The translations under genes were made by a program, and so were the position numbers. The notes beneath the pieces are model-generated. The model did not search any database. It worked only from the letters and a program-made list of their open reading frames with translations, and was not told the origin of the DNA. 9,497 nucleotides of DNA, taken from Deltaproteobacteria bacterium. GTDB lineage: Bacteria; Desulfobacterota; JADFXK01. Where the stretch lies: positions 1 through 9,497 of the forward strand of contig JADFYA010000016.1 in NCBI GenBank assembly GCA_015233285.1, given 5' to 3'. Each line of letters begins with the position of its first letter. Position 1 is the first letter of the stretch. Below, in pieces: positions 1-6,926 of the stretch.

Positions 1-55
1 CGAACTCAGGCCGGCCGCCGAACTAATCCACAGGAGGCCGGGCCTGGGCTCCTAT

Positions 56-1309
56 TCACTGGGCGCTGTGGAGTATTCCATTTGTCGTCAGGCGCTCCAC
101 TTCCAAAGCCAGGGCGACTTGTTTGGCCAGTGATTCCATAAGTTGCAACTGCTCATGGACCAGGAAGCGGGCCGGGTCTTTGGGCTTCAAGGCCAAGATT
201 CCCAAACGGTCATTGGCGGCCTGCAAAGGCACACATAGGATTTCGGTCGTTGAGAATGTCTCAGTGCCCAACCCCGTCATCCGTCCGGTGTCGTAAGCAG
301 ACCGGGCCAGTTTGATCTCTTTAATTATGTCCTTCTGGAGGACGGAAGAAGGATCCCCGGCGGCTATATTCAACTTACCCTGCTCATCCGGCAGCATCGC
401 CACGACACTGCAATCAAAGATATCTGAGACGTATTGCACCGCCACCGCCAAAATCGCCTCAATCCCCCTGGCGCTGACAAGCTTTCGGCTGAGGCCGTGC
501 ATGGCGGCCGCTTGTCTCTCCTGTAAACGGGCGATCTCAGTTTGTTGCCGCATCCTCGATGCCAGATGACTGATGACCAAAGCGACCAGGAACATGACAA
601 TGAAGGTGACAATGTACTGGGCATCATCCACGGTGAGTGTGAATCGTGGCGGGACAAAAAAGAAATCAAAGGACAGAACACTGAGGAGAGAAACCAGGAT
701 GGCCGGCCCTCGTCCGCAACTCATAGCAGTGAGCATCACGCCCAGCAGGTACACCATAATCAGGTTGCTAAGCTGGAAGTAAGGGAACATCATAAAGCAG
801 AGGGCGGTAGCTAGAACAAGAAACAGGAATCCCGTTCCATAGTCTGACAGGTCTGTATCTTTGGGCCGAATGACATAGGCCGCCTCCCCCGGTGGTCCCG
901 GTTCCCCGGTCATGATCTGGACATCAATCTCCCCACTCATCCGCACCAGTTGATCCACAGGACTTCCAGATAAAACGCTCTTCCAGAGAGAACGCCCCGG
1001 CTTACCGGCGATAATCTTGGAGATGTTGCGCTCCCTGGCAAATTTGATAATCTCTTGGGCAACACTCCGGCCGGACAAGGCAAAAGTCTCGGCTCCCGAT
1101 TGTTCGGCCAGGCGCAAGTTATCCGCAGCGCGATTGCGTTCCGATTCCGGCATCATCAGCATCTTGGTATCTTCTACATATATGGCATACCATTTGGCGT
1201 GCAGGCCGGCGGCCATGTTTTTGGCAGAATTAATCAGCCCGGCCGACGAAGGGCCTGGGCCTAGGCACACCAGGAGCTTTTGTGCTGTGGATTCTGGAAC
1301 GTCCGTCAT
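56..1309 (-). CDS. KdpD-like sensory protein (Usp - 4 TM DUF4118 - GAF) lacking the kinase
   Basis: This 417-residue protein matches the middle of the potassium sensor kinase KdpD. Residues 11-134 form a universal-stress-protein fold with the phosphate-loop-like segment GKPGRSLWKSVLSGS (102-116). Residues about 160-251 give four hydrophobic helices of the DUF4118 type, including a DFFFVPPRFTLTVDD stretch (215-229) typical of KdpD. A short coiled linker follows (252-275), then a GAF-like domain (about 276-405). The N-terminal KdpD ATPase-like domain and the C-terminal HisKA/HATPase are absent; the protein stops just after the GAF helix, where the kinase would begin. The ATG at 1309 is preferred because AGGAGG (1316-1321) sits 6 nt upstream; the in-frame TTG at 1315 touches that site. 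No kdpFABC genes are nearby. A partner kinase could lie beyond the left edge. Domain identity is confident; the signal sensed is unknown. Confidence 0.85.
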   Translation of the reverse strand: MTDVPESTAQKLLVCLGPGPSSAGLINSAKNMAAGLHAKWYAIYVEDTKMLMMPESERNRAADNLRLAEQSGAETFALSGRSVAQEIIKFARERNISKIIAGKPGRSLWKSVLSGSPVDQLVRMSGEIDVQIMTGEPGPPGEAAYVIRPKDTDLSDYGTGFLFLVLATALCFMMFPYFQLSNLIMVYLLGVMLTAMSCGRGPAILVSLLSVLSFDFFFVPPRFTLTVDDAQYIVTFIVMFLVALVISHLASRMRQQTEIARLQERQAAAMHGLSRKLVSARGIEAILAVAVQYVSDIFDCSVVAMLPDEQGKLNIAAGDPSSVLQKDIIKEIKLARSAYDTGRMTGLGTETFSTTEILCVPLQAANDRLGILALKPKDPARFLVHEQLQLMESLAKQVALALEVERLTTNGILHSAQ

Positions 1310-1327
1310 CGTCAACCTCCTCTTTAC

Positions 1328-1343
1328 CCGGCATTAATGCCGG
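1328..1343. promoter_or_regulatory. 16-bp perfect palindrome in the leader of the KdpD-like gene
   Basis: CCGGCATTAATGCCGG is a perfect palindrome. Its edge lies 6 bp from the AGGAGG ribosome site of the KdpD-like gene. It could be an operator for a dimeric regulator or, in the mRNA, a hairpin close enough to the ribosome site to influence initiation. Function is inferred from position and symmetry only. Confidence 0.4.
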
Positions 1344-1418
1344 TCTCGGATAGTGTAGCTTTCCGTCAAGACATCAGCGGGCGTCCAACCGCGTCTGTGT
1401 CCCATTGGGAGCAGATCG

Positions 1419-1440
1419 CCTTTTACGAGTCGTATAAAGG
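1419..1440. promoter_or_regulatory. Interrupted inverted repeat, candidate operator
   Basis: The arms CCTTT-TACGA and TCGTA-(T)-AAAGG flank a single central G at 1429, giving 10 paired positions per arm with one unpaired T. It lies about 40 bp downstream of the -10 element of the predicted promoter for the KdpD-like gene. This fits a repressor site or a leader RNA hairpin. A smaller repeat, TCCCA-T-TGGGA, lies next to it at 1400-1410. The symmetry is visible; the regulatory role is inferred. Confidence 0.4.
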
Positions 1441-1477
1441 AAAGCACGTACGCCGTGAGGCCACATTTCTGTCGAAT

Positions 1478-1507
1478 AGGATACCGCAGATGTTTCGATA
1501 GTGTCAA
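1478..1507 (-). promoter_or_regulatory. Sigma-70-type promoter for the KdpD-like gene
   Basis: Reading on the minus strand, a perfect TTGACA (1507-1502) is followed after 18 nt by TATCCT (1483-1478), four of six matches to the -10 consensus. Initiation near 1471 would give a leader of about 160 nt containing the 1419-1440 inverted repeat and the 1328-1343 palindrome. Confidence 0.5.
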
Positions 1508-1851
1508 GGGTCAATACGCCGGGGCCAGGGTTGGTTCAGCACCTGTGCCGTGGAGTGACGCTTGAGTTATAACCTATTAAAGATTAATATGTCGTTAAGA
1601 TTTGAACCTGGATTGTTAAAATTTTATTAATGCTGCATCTACAAATTTGGACTTCGCTTTGGTCCCTTTGAAGATGATCAGATTCCGGATTCATCGGCCT
1701 GGAGAGTATCCTTATTCTCCGGCCCAAGATTTACCTTGTGTTTGGGCGAGGAGATGGTTGTCCCGATCTGAGGAGTTATTCTTCTGAAGCCCCGTTGGAC
1801 CAAGGCCGGGTCCGGGTTCCGTTAGTTAGGCTGATTTATTGGCCGGTTGGC
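1508..1851. other. Intergenic spacer with two overlapping stem-loops
   Basis: No coding region is supported in this 344-bp stretch between the dctM stop and the KdpD-like promoter. It has an AT-rich patch around 1570-1635, including the palindrome TAAAATTTTA (1617-1626). The main structure is a stem-loop at 1696-1724: GGCC pairs with GGCC, then GGAGAGTA pairs with TATTCTCC around a TCCT loop, with one bulged T. A second possible hairpin pairs GCCCAA (1722-1727) with TTGGGC (1742-1747) and competes for the same GGCC. Neither is followed by a T-run in either direction, so they are not simple intrinsic terminators. The G.U pair in the first stem favours folding of plus-strand RNA. A weaker GGACC/GGTCC hairpin is at 1797-1813. 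Confidence 0.4.
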
Positions 1852-3138
1852 TTATCCGTAAAAGAGCTTGGGGAGAAATAGAGTGACTTGAGGCAGGTAG
1901 CTCAACAGGATCAAGATAGCCACCTGGATCAGAAGAAAAGGGAGGATGGATTCGGTGACATAAACGATATCCCGGTTTCGCATGGCCCCGGTAATGAACA
2001 GGCTGGTTCCGATCGGCGGGGTGATGTAACTGATCCCCAGATTCAGGGTCATGATCAGCCCAAAGTGGACAATATCAATGTGGAACTTGGCCAACGTCGG
2101 CAAGATGATGGGCGTTAAGATGAGCGTGGCCGGGATGGGATCCATAAACATGCCGATGAAAAACAGCAGGGCATTGATGATCAGAAGAAACATCCAGGGC
2201 TGGGTGATGGTGGTCGTAACCGCCTGGGCCACCATGTCTGGAATCCGCTGCAGGGTCAGAAAAGACCCAAAGGTGGTGGCTCCGGCCACGATAATCAGCA
2301 GAGCGGAGGTGAGCAGAGCCGAGTTGATGGTCACCGGGATGATGTCGCTGAACTTCATGCTCCGGTGAATGAACAATTCCACTACAAAGGCATAAACCGA
2401 AGACAACACCGCGGCGTCAATAATCGTCAAAGCCCCGGACAGTATCCCGGCAAAAATAATCACCGGCAACATCAAGGCCCAAATGCCTTCTCGCAGGACC
2501 CTTAACAAGTCCTTGGGACCGGGCCAGGGTTTTCTGGTCATCCCCTTGGCCCGGCAACAAAAAAAAGTATAAATGGAAAATGATATGACAATCAATCCGG
2601 CGGGGATAAAACCGGTCAAAAATAACTGGGCGATGGAGCAATTGGTCACTGAAGCATAAATGACCATGGTGATGCTGGGCGGCACGATGATGCCCAAAAC
2701 GGGGGAAGAGGTCATGATGCCCAGGGTGAATTTTTCATCATACCCATTGTCTATCATGGCTGGAATCATGATTCCGCCGATAGCCACCACCGTGGCCACG
2801 GTGGAACCCGAGATGAACCCGAACAGACTGCAAGCCAGACATCCGGCCATGGCCAACCCTCCGGGCAGAAAGCCCACCGCCGTCTGGGCGATATTGATCA
2901 GCTTGGTGGCGGTGGAGCCCTGGGTCATAATATTCCCGGTCAGGATAAAGAACAGCATGACCAAAAGAGAAGGGTCCTTTAGGCAACCGGCCATGGTATG
3001 GGCCATAATAACCGGGCTGACGTCGGTGTAAAGAGCTAACGATATAAATGAAGTAAAAAAAAGAGCCGCAAATACCGGGAGGCTCCCGACGAGCAAGGCG
3101 ATCAGAATGGCAAACACCACGAAAATGTTTACGTCCAT
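1852..3138 (-). CDS. dctM: TRAP transporter large permease subunit (DctM family)
   Basis: This 428-residue, very hydrophobic protein is the carrier subunit of a tripartite ATP-independent periplasmic transporter. It uses a sodium or proton gradient to import the solute handed over by DctP. Family hallmarks are GNIMTQGST (68-76), ISGSTVATVVAIGGIMIP (109-126), GIIVPPSITMVIYA (149-162), FMDPIPATLILTPIILP (331-347) and MTLNLGISYITPPIGTSLF (363-381). The two re-entrant PP-containing segments are intact. The length is normal for DctM. The ATG at 3138 follows an AAGGA at a rather long distance of about 10 nt. It is the last gene of the minus-strand operon and starts 78 bp after the dctQ stop. No strong T-tailed terminator is visible downstream. 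Confidence 0.95.
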   Translation of the reverse strand: MDVNIFVVFAILIALLVGSLPVFAALFFTSFISLALYTDVSPVIMAHTMAGCLKDPSLLVMLFFILTGNIMTQGSTATKLINIAQTAVGFLPGGLAMAGCLACSLFGFISGSTVATVVAIGGIMIPAMIDNGYDEKFTLGIMTSSPVLGIIVPPSITMVIYASVTNCSIAQLFLTGFIPAGLIVISFSIYTFFCCRAKGMTRKPWPGPKDLLRVLREGIWALMLPVIIFAGILSGALTIIDAAVLSSVYAFVVELFIHRSMKFSDIIPVTINSALLTSALLIIVAGATTFGSFLTLQRIPDMVAQAVTTTITQPWMFLLIINALLFFIGMFMDPIPATLILTPIILPTLAKFHIDIVHFGLIMTLNLGISYITPPIGTSLFITGAMRNRDIVYVTESILPFLLIQVAILILLSYLPQVTLFLPKLFYG

Positions 3139-3216
3139 ACCCCAGGCATCCTTTTACCGGCTGGGAACCCCGTCCTGGCCGGCGACACATTGAATTCCAC
3201 CCTCGCCAAGTTGTCT

Positions 3217-3708
3217 CTAATCCACTTCATTATCAAAGCACCGGGTTCTGACCTCAAAAAGGTCTTTGGCGATATTCTGAACCGTCCGGATAAACATCAT
3301 TATCCCGGTGACCGGAATGACGGCATAGAGATAGCTGTAGGGCAGGTCCAACGATAACAGCCTTATTTTGACTTCCGACTGGAACATGGTGAATTTCCAA
3401 CCCAAATATGTTATGATCAGGCAGTAGGCGATCAATCCTATGTAATGAAGAACATTCAGGGTCGGGGCCGCAGCCGGGTAGATCTGGGAGGTCGGATCGA
3501 TTTTAATCATGGATCGGCCGCGGATGGTCGCGCTGCAGCCCATGAACACGATGTAGGTGATACATACCTTAGAGAATTCTCCACACCAGACCAGGGGAAG
3601 GCCAAACACCTGTTGCGAGATGGTATTAATCAAGGAAACCAGCAGACACGACAAGGTCAGCAGGCCGATACTGAAGTCTTCCACAAAAGTTAAAATTCGG
3701 TCGATCAC
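3217..3708 (-). CDS. dctQ: TRAP transporter small permease subunit (DctQ family)
   Basis: This is the four-helix membrane subunit that pairs with DctM in the TRAP carrier. With a GTG start at 3708 it has 163 residues. Hydrophobic helices are near 12-34, 44-60, 85-108 and 122-142. Family features include WCGEFSK (41-47), the arginine and SMIKID segment (63-71), and SLDLPYSYLYAVIPVTG (119-135). The frame is also open upstream to a GTG/ATG pair at 3753/3750, but that pair has no Shine-Dalgarno and would add an atypical MMAAASDACQ stretch. The GTG at 3708 has GAGG 6 nt upstream and yields the usual MIDRIL-type DctQ beginning. A 9-bp direct repeat (GACACTAAT at 3756-3764 and 3775-3783) straddles the dctP stop. 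Confidence 0.88.
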   Translation of the reverse strand: MIDRILTFVEDFSIGLLTLSCLLVSLINTISQQVFGLPLVWCGEFSKVCITYIVFMGCSATIRGRSMIKIDPTSQIYPAAAPTLNVLHYIGLIAYCLIITYLGWKFTMFQSEVKIRLLSLDLPYSYLYAVIPVTGIMMFIRTVQNIAKDLFEVRTRCFDNEVD

Positions 3709-3767
3709 GGCAAACCTCGTTACCTGACAGGCGTCTGATGCGGCGGCCATCACAAGACACTAATAGT

Positions 3768-4769
3768 TTAATATGACACTAATTTTTTTATCTCTTCCAG
3801 GTAGTCTCGGCCGACCAGAGGGGCCCACTTGTCCAACACCGGTTGGGTCAGATCGCGCATCTTTTGCCGCTCCGACGCGGCCAACTCGACTACTTCCACG
3901 CCGCCGGTTTTCATTTTATTTAAGGCGTCCATCTCTTGGCTTTTGCCCAATGACCTGGCCGCGGCACATTGTTCGTGGATGACCTGGGTAAAGACTTTCT
4001 TTAGCTTATCAGGGAGGGAATCGTAGAACTTCCGGTTGATCAACAGCACAAACCAGCCGACCGCATGATTTGTTCGAGTAAACCCCTTAGTCGAGTCGGT
4101 CATCTTTGACAGCAGCACCACGCCGGGCGTTTGGTCCAGGCCGGTAATAGTGTTTTGATCCAGGGCTGAAGAGACTTCCGGCCAGGGCATGATGACCGGT
4201 TTCATCCCCAGGGCCTGGTAGGTGTCCCAACTAACCGGGGCCTCGGCGATGCGGAACCTGATCTTCCCGGCCTCGGCCAGGTTATGCACGGGTGCCTTGG
4301 TGGCCCAGCCGTATGTGCCGTAATCGGTGACATCCAGGCCCAGCACCCGTTTATCCCGCACCCCGTCCAGCATGTGTTGAAACAGTTTTTTGTCGGCGAC
4401 GAATTTATCCCGCTTTTCAAACGAGTCGATCAAAAAGGGCAATGACAGAATACCCATTCGCGGGGCCAGATTGGCCACCATCACGGAACTGCACAACATT
4501 CCCTGAATCTCACCCAGGAGGAGCTTGTTTAAGACATCTACCTCCCCGCCTAAGATATTGTCGGTGAAGTATTGCCACTCGATGGCCCCATCGGTCCGTT
4601 TCTTCAGCTCCTTTTGGATATTGAAGCCAACATTGACCCCGACCAGTTTTGGGGTTGAGATATTGGAGACTTTGCAGACGTATTTGTCCTTAGCCGGAGC
4701 CGGCCGGCAACTTAGAAAAATAACAATCAATACCAGAGCCGGCAAGTACAGCGTCCGACGAAGATTCAT
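3768..4769 (-). CDS. dctP: TRAP transporter substrate-binding protein (DctP family)
   Basis: This 333-residue periplasmic protein captures the solute and delivers it to DctQM. An N-terminal signal (MNLRR then a hydrophobic run 7-20) ends in RPAPA, so signal peptidase I cleavage after residue 26 is likely. A cysteine at 21 (FLSC) is a poor lipobox, so a lipoprotein is a weaker alternative. DctP features are ILGGEVDVL (72-80), LSLPFL (108-113), GKIRFRIAEAP (168-178) where R171 is the predicted carboxylate-binding arginine, and PWPEVSSALDQNTITGLDQ (195-213). The ATG at 4769 is preferred because GAGG lies 6 nt upstream; the in-frame GTG at 4781 has only a T-run before it. It is first in the operon. 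The ligand cannot be read from the sequence; organic acids are usual for the family. Confidence 0.93.
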   Translation of the reverse strand: MNLRRTLYLPALVLIVIFLSCRPAPAKDKYVCKVSNISTPKLVGVNVGFNIQKELKKRTDGAIEWQYFTDNILGGEVDVLNKLLLGEIQGMLCSSVMVANLAPRMGILSLPFLIDSFEKRDKFVADKKLFQHMLDGVRDKRVLGLDVTDYGTYGWATKAPVHNLAEAGKIRFRIAEAPVSWDTYQALGMKPVIMPWPEVSSALDQNTITGLDQTPGVVLLSKMTDSTKGFTRTNHAVGWFVLLINRKFYDSLPDKLKKVFTQVIHEQCAAARSLGKSQEMDALNKMKTGGVEVVELAASERQKMRDLTQPVLDKWAPLVGRDYLEEIKKLVSY

Positions 4770-4833
4770 CCGGTTCCTCACAAAAAAAATTTGGTTTCAT
4801 GGACCCATACCTGTATTGCAAGGGCCTCGAGAC

Positions 4834-4863
4834 CTTATACCCGTGTTTGCTTGCCGCTGTCAA
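4834..4863 (-). promoter_or_regulatory. Sigma-70-type promoter for the TRAP operon
   Basis: On the minus strand a perfect TTGACA (4863-4858) and TATAAG (4839-4834, five of six) are 18 nt apart. Initiation near 4827 would give a leader of about 58 nt before the dctP ATG. It diverges from a plus-strand promoter about 80 bp away. Confidence 0.65.
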
Positions 4864-4940
4864 CCGGTAATAAAGATGATCGACAGAATGTCACCGCGTC
4901 GTTTCGCTATATTCCGCCGGGCCGGCCGAGCAGAATGAAC

Positions 4941-4969
4941 TTGCATTCCCGAGACGATTGCAGTATAAC
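4941..4969 (+). promoter_or_regulatory. Possible promoter for the CGGC-family gene
   Basis: TTGCAT (4941-4946) and TATAAC (4964-4969, five of six) are exactly 17 nt apart on the plus strand, about 108 bp before the ATG at 5077. The -35 is weak. The remaining spacer (4770-5076) contains the divergent TRAP promoter, a GC-rich GGCCGGCC patch near 4920 and nothing coding that I can support. Confidence 0.4.
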
Positions 4970-5076
4970 TTTGTAGGGTATCTCAGTTATCGACTACGGC
5001 GGGGTGGAGCATCTTGCGATCACCCGGCCTCAGGCTGTTTTATTTATAGGTTCCAGGAAGGTAAGGAGGAAGTCAG

Positions 5077-5421
5077 ATGAAAAAGGTAGCGATTGTCGGA
5101 TGTGGCGCCTATATGGACAGTGGTTATGGATGTCCTGGAGAATGGCGTTGCCTTAAGGCCGCAGCCATGGGTGATCATGTTTTTGAGGATAATTCTCAGG
5201 TCACGGCTTTTATCAGGTGCGAATGTCCCGGCCGCACTACCTTGCCCAACCTGGGCATGGCCATGAAATTGTCCGAAACCAAACCGGATGTCATCCATCT
5301 CAGCACTTGCCTGGTCAACGCCAAACCGGAATGCCCCTACATCAAGGCCCAGGATCTGGCGGCCATGTTGGAAAGCAAGACCGGGATCAAGGTGGTTCTG
5401 GGCACCCACGATTATCACTAA
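5077..5421 (+). CDS. CGGC-domain family small cysteine-rich protein, CxC variant
   Basis: This 114-residue soluble protein resembles the CGGC domain family, predicted metal- or redox-active proteins of unknown role. Cysteines lie at 9, 19, 25, 48, 50, 78 and 86. The order fits the family: an N-terminal MKKVAIVGCG strand, GCPGEWRCLKA (18-28), a central cysteine motif, DVIHLSTCLVNAKPECPYI (71-89), and a C-terminal VVLGTH (106-111). The central motif that names the family, normally CGGCPG, reads RCECPGR (47-53), so it is one residue shorter. The ATG at 5077 has an excellent ribosome site, GGAGG, 7-8 nt upstream. The gene stands alone, divergent from dctP, and its TAA overlaps the nagZ stop on the other strand. 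Family assignment is good; function is unknown. Confidence 0.82.
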   Translation: MKKVAIVGCGAYMDSGYGCPGEWRCLKAAAMGDHVFEDNSQVTAFIRCECPGRTTLPNLGMAMKLSETKPDVIHLSTCLVNAKPECPYIKAQDLAAMLESKTGIKVVLGTHDYH

Positions 5422-6491
5422 TGCCGCTGCTCAAAATGGGCGCGGATAGCCGCCTGATCGGCCAATTCCGGCGGGTCAAGGTAACCGTTCTTCAGGCTCA
5501 GAATGCGATTCACCGCTCTTTCAATGGTGCTCCACGGCAGGTTCCCATCCCGGACAGCCTGGAGCACCGCCCCAAAGGCCCGTCGGATCGTTTGGGGATG
5601 TTCACAGATCAGCAGGATGTCCGCCCCGGCCCGCAAAGCTTGCGTCACCACCAACTCCAGCTCAAAATGGGCCGACATGGCCCCCATCTCCAGGTCGTCC
5701 GTGATGACCACCCCGTCATACCCCAGGTCCTGCCGGAGCAACCCGGTGATGATCCGTTCCGACAGCGTGGCCGGCCAGTCTGCATCCAGGGCCGGATAAA
5801 GGGTGTGGGAGGTCATGACCATGGCCGCCCCGGCGGTCACCGCGGCCCGAAAGGGGACCAGATCATGGTCTTGGAGATCTCCTTTTGGCGCGGCAATGGT
5901 CGGCAACGTATGATGGGGATCCTTGACCACCCGGCCCAGACCAGGGAAATGTTTGACGCAGCTCATCACACCCTGGTCCTGGTGTCCCCGCACCGCGGCC
6001 AGACCCAGCCGGGTTACCAGTTCCGGATCCGGACCAAAGCTGCGGCGGGACATAACCAGGTCTGACTCCGCGTCCGGCAGAACGTCGAGCACCGGGGCCA
6101 GGTTCAGGTTGATCCCGGCCAGCCGCAATTCCTGGGCGCTCACCCGGCCGTAGTCATAGACGGCTTCTTCCCTGCCCTGCCGGCCTAAAACGTCGTTTCC
6201 CGGAAACACGGTAAACGGCAACCCCAACCGGGCCACTGTCCCGCCTTCCTGATCGATCGCCACCAAGGCCGGAATCCCGGTCTCAGCCATGATGATGCCT
6301 TGCCCGCCTCGGGTCAGCCCGGCCAACTGGTCCGGTGTCGTCACATTCCGCCGAAACAGAATGATCCCCCCCGGCTTAATCTCCTGCAGCAGGGCCACGG
6401 TTTGCTCATCCAGGTTCGGCCCGGGCAGACCAATGATGAACAACTGCCCCACCATTTGTAGTTCTGAGAGACCGGCGATTTGGTACGGCAT
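5418..6491 (-). CDS. nagZ: Beta-N-acetylhexosaminidase, glycoside hydrolase family 3 (NagZ-like)
   Basis: This 357-residue protein is a GH3 glycosidase. NagZ enzymes cut N-acetylglucosamine from muropeptides during cell-wall recycling in the cytoplasm, which agrees with the absence of a signal peptide. Visible motifs are PGGIILFRRN (40-49), VAIDQEGGTVARL (77-89), KHFPG (180-184), DPHH (191-194) containing the acid/base Asp-x-His dyad, and VVITDDLEMGAM (261-272) with D265 as the expected nucleophile. It differs from common NagZ at KHFPGLG (usually KHFPGHG) and at QEGGT (usually QEGGR). The ATG at 6491 has AAGGA about 8 nt upstream. No clear promoter was found in the 159 bp before it. It ends tail-to-tail with the CGGC gene, sharing 4 bp. 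GH3 is certain; NagZ rather than another hexosaminidase is likely. Confidence 0.92.
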   Translation of the reverse strand: MPYQIAGLSELQMVGQLFIIGLPGPNLDEQTVALLQEIKPGGIILFRRNVTTPDQLAGLTRGGQGIIMAETGIPALVAIDQEGGTVARLGLPFTVFPGNDVLGRQGREEAVYDYGRVSAQELRLAGINLNLAPVLDVLPDAESDLVMSRRSFGPDPELVTRLGLAAVRGHQDQGVMSCVKHFPGLGRVVKDPHHTLPTIAAPKGDLQDHDLVPFRAAVTAGAAMVMTSHTLYPALDADWPATLSERIITGLLRQDLGYDGVVITDDLEMGAMSAHFELELVVTQALRAGADILLICEHPQTIRRAFGAVLQAVRDGNLPWSTIERAVNRILSLKNGYLDPPELADQAAIRAHFEQRH

Positions 6492-6650
6492 GTTGTCTTT
6501 CCTTCCTCAAAGATGCAACCACATCCTTGTGAAAAATTCCTCGCAGTCCTAATCTTTCTCGGAGGAGACGGGTACTCTGTTCCGGCGGGCAGCGGCGCCC
6601 ATGGGCTGGACAAGTTTCAGCGGCCAAGACATGGACTTCATTCTGAGGGA

Positions 6651-6926
6651 TCAGTTCCCGCAGGTTTGTTCGATGACTTGCCGGAAGTCCTCAAGAGTCT
6701 CAACCGTGGCCGCCTTCTTCCGCAGTTTCTTTAAGATGGCCGTATCGCCCAACTGGTTGATCAGGTCGGCCATAGGCGAAGGCACAGAGCTGAAGCGAGA
6801 CTCCAGGATATCCAGCACCGCCTCTAGTGCATCGGTCAGCAAGCCCTGCTGCAGACCCTCTTGGCGGCCTTGCAACAGACCTTTTTGGATTCCTTCCTGA
6901 TACCAGGTTTGAACGAAACCAGGCAT
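6651..6926 (-). CDS. Candidate internally initiated Rpn C-terminal small protein (RpnS-like)
   Basis: Inside the Rpn remnant and in its downstream frame, AAAGGAGGG (6939-6931) stands 5 nt before an ATG at 6926. That is a far better start signal than the TTG of the full gene. It would give a 91-residue protein: MPGFVQTWYQEGI, then glycine/glutamine-rich helical repeats (about 11-30), then a helical C-terminus ending EQTCGN. It is known that Rpn genes in Escherichia coli produce a small C-terminal protein from an internal start, and that it blocks the nuclease. The internal start here is seen in the sequence; translation and antitoxin activity are inferred. The frame is undamaged although the nuclease half is broken. 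The alternative is a chance purine-rich stretch in a dead gene. Confidence 0.5.
   Translation of the reverse strand: MPGFVQTWYQEGIQKGLLQGRQEGLQQGLLTDALEAVLDILESRFSSVPSPMADLINQLGDTAILKKLRKKAATVETLEDFRQVIEQTCGN

Noticed and set aside
1..55. Possible terminator hairpin (AGGAG with CTCCT, around 32-53) after the KdpD-like gene
   Set aside because: The stem has an internal G.G mismatch and no T-run follows on the minus strand; the region is cut by the window edge.
1797..1813. GGACC/GGTCC hairpin as a terminator of the TRAP operon
   Set aside because: Only five pairs and no T-run on the minus strand.
1508..1851. Riboswitch upstream of a plus-strand gene
   Set aside because: No recognisable riboswitch core motif, and no plus-strand gene follows until 5077.
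2738..3190. Minus-strand 150-codon frame overlapping dctM
   Set aside because: It is a shifted reading of the conserved dctM sequence and carries no membrane pattern of its own.
5217..6065. Long plus-strand frame of 282 codons across nagZ
   Set aside because: It is antisense to a clear GH3 enzyme; its Arg/His/Gly/Gln-rich translation is what antisense G+C-rich coding DNA gives.
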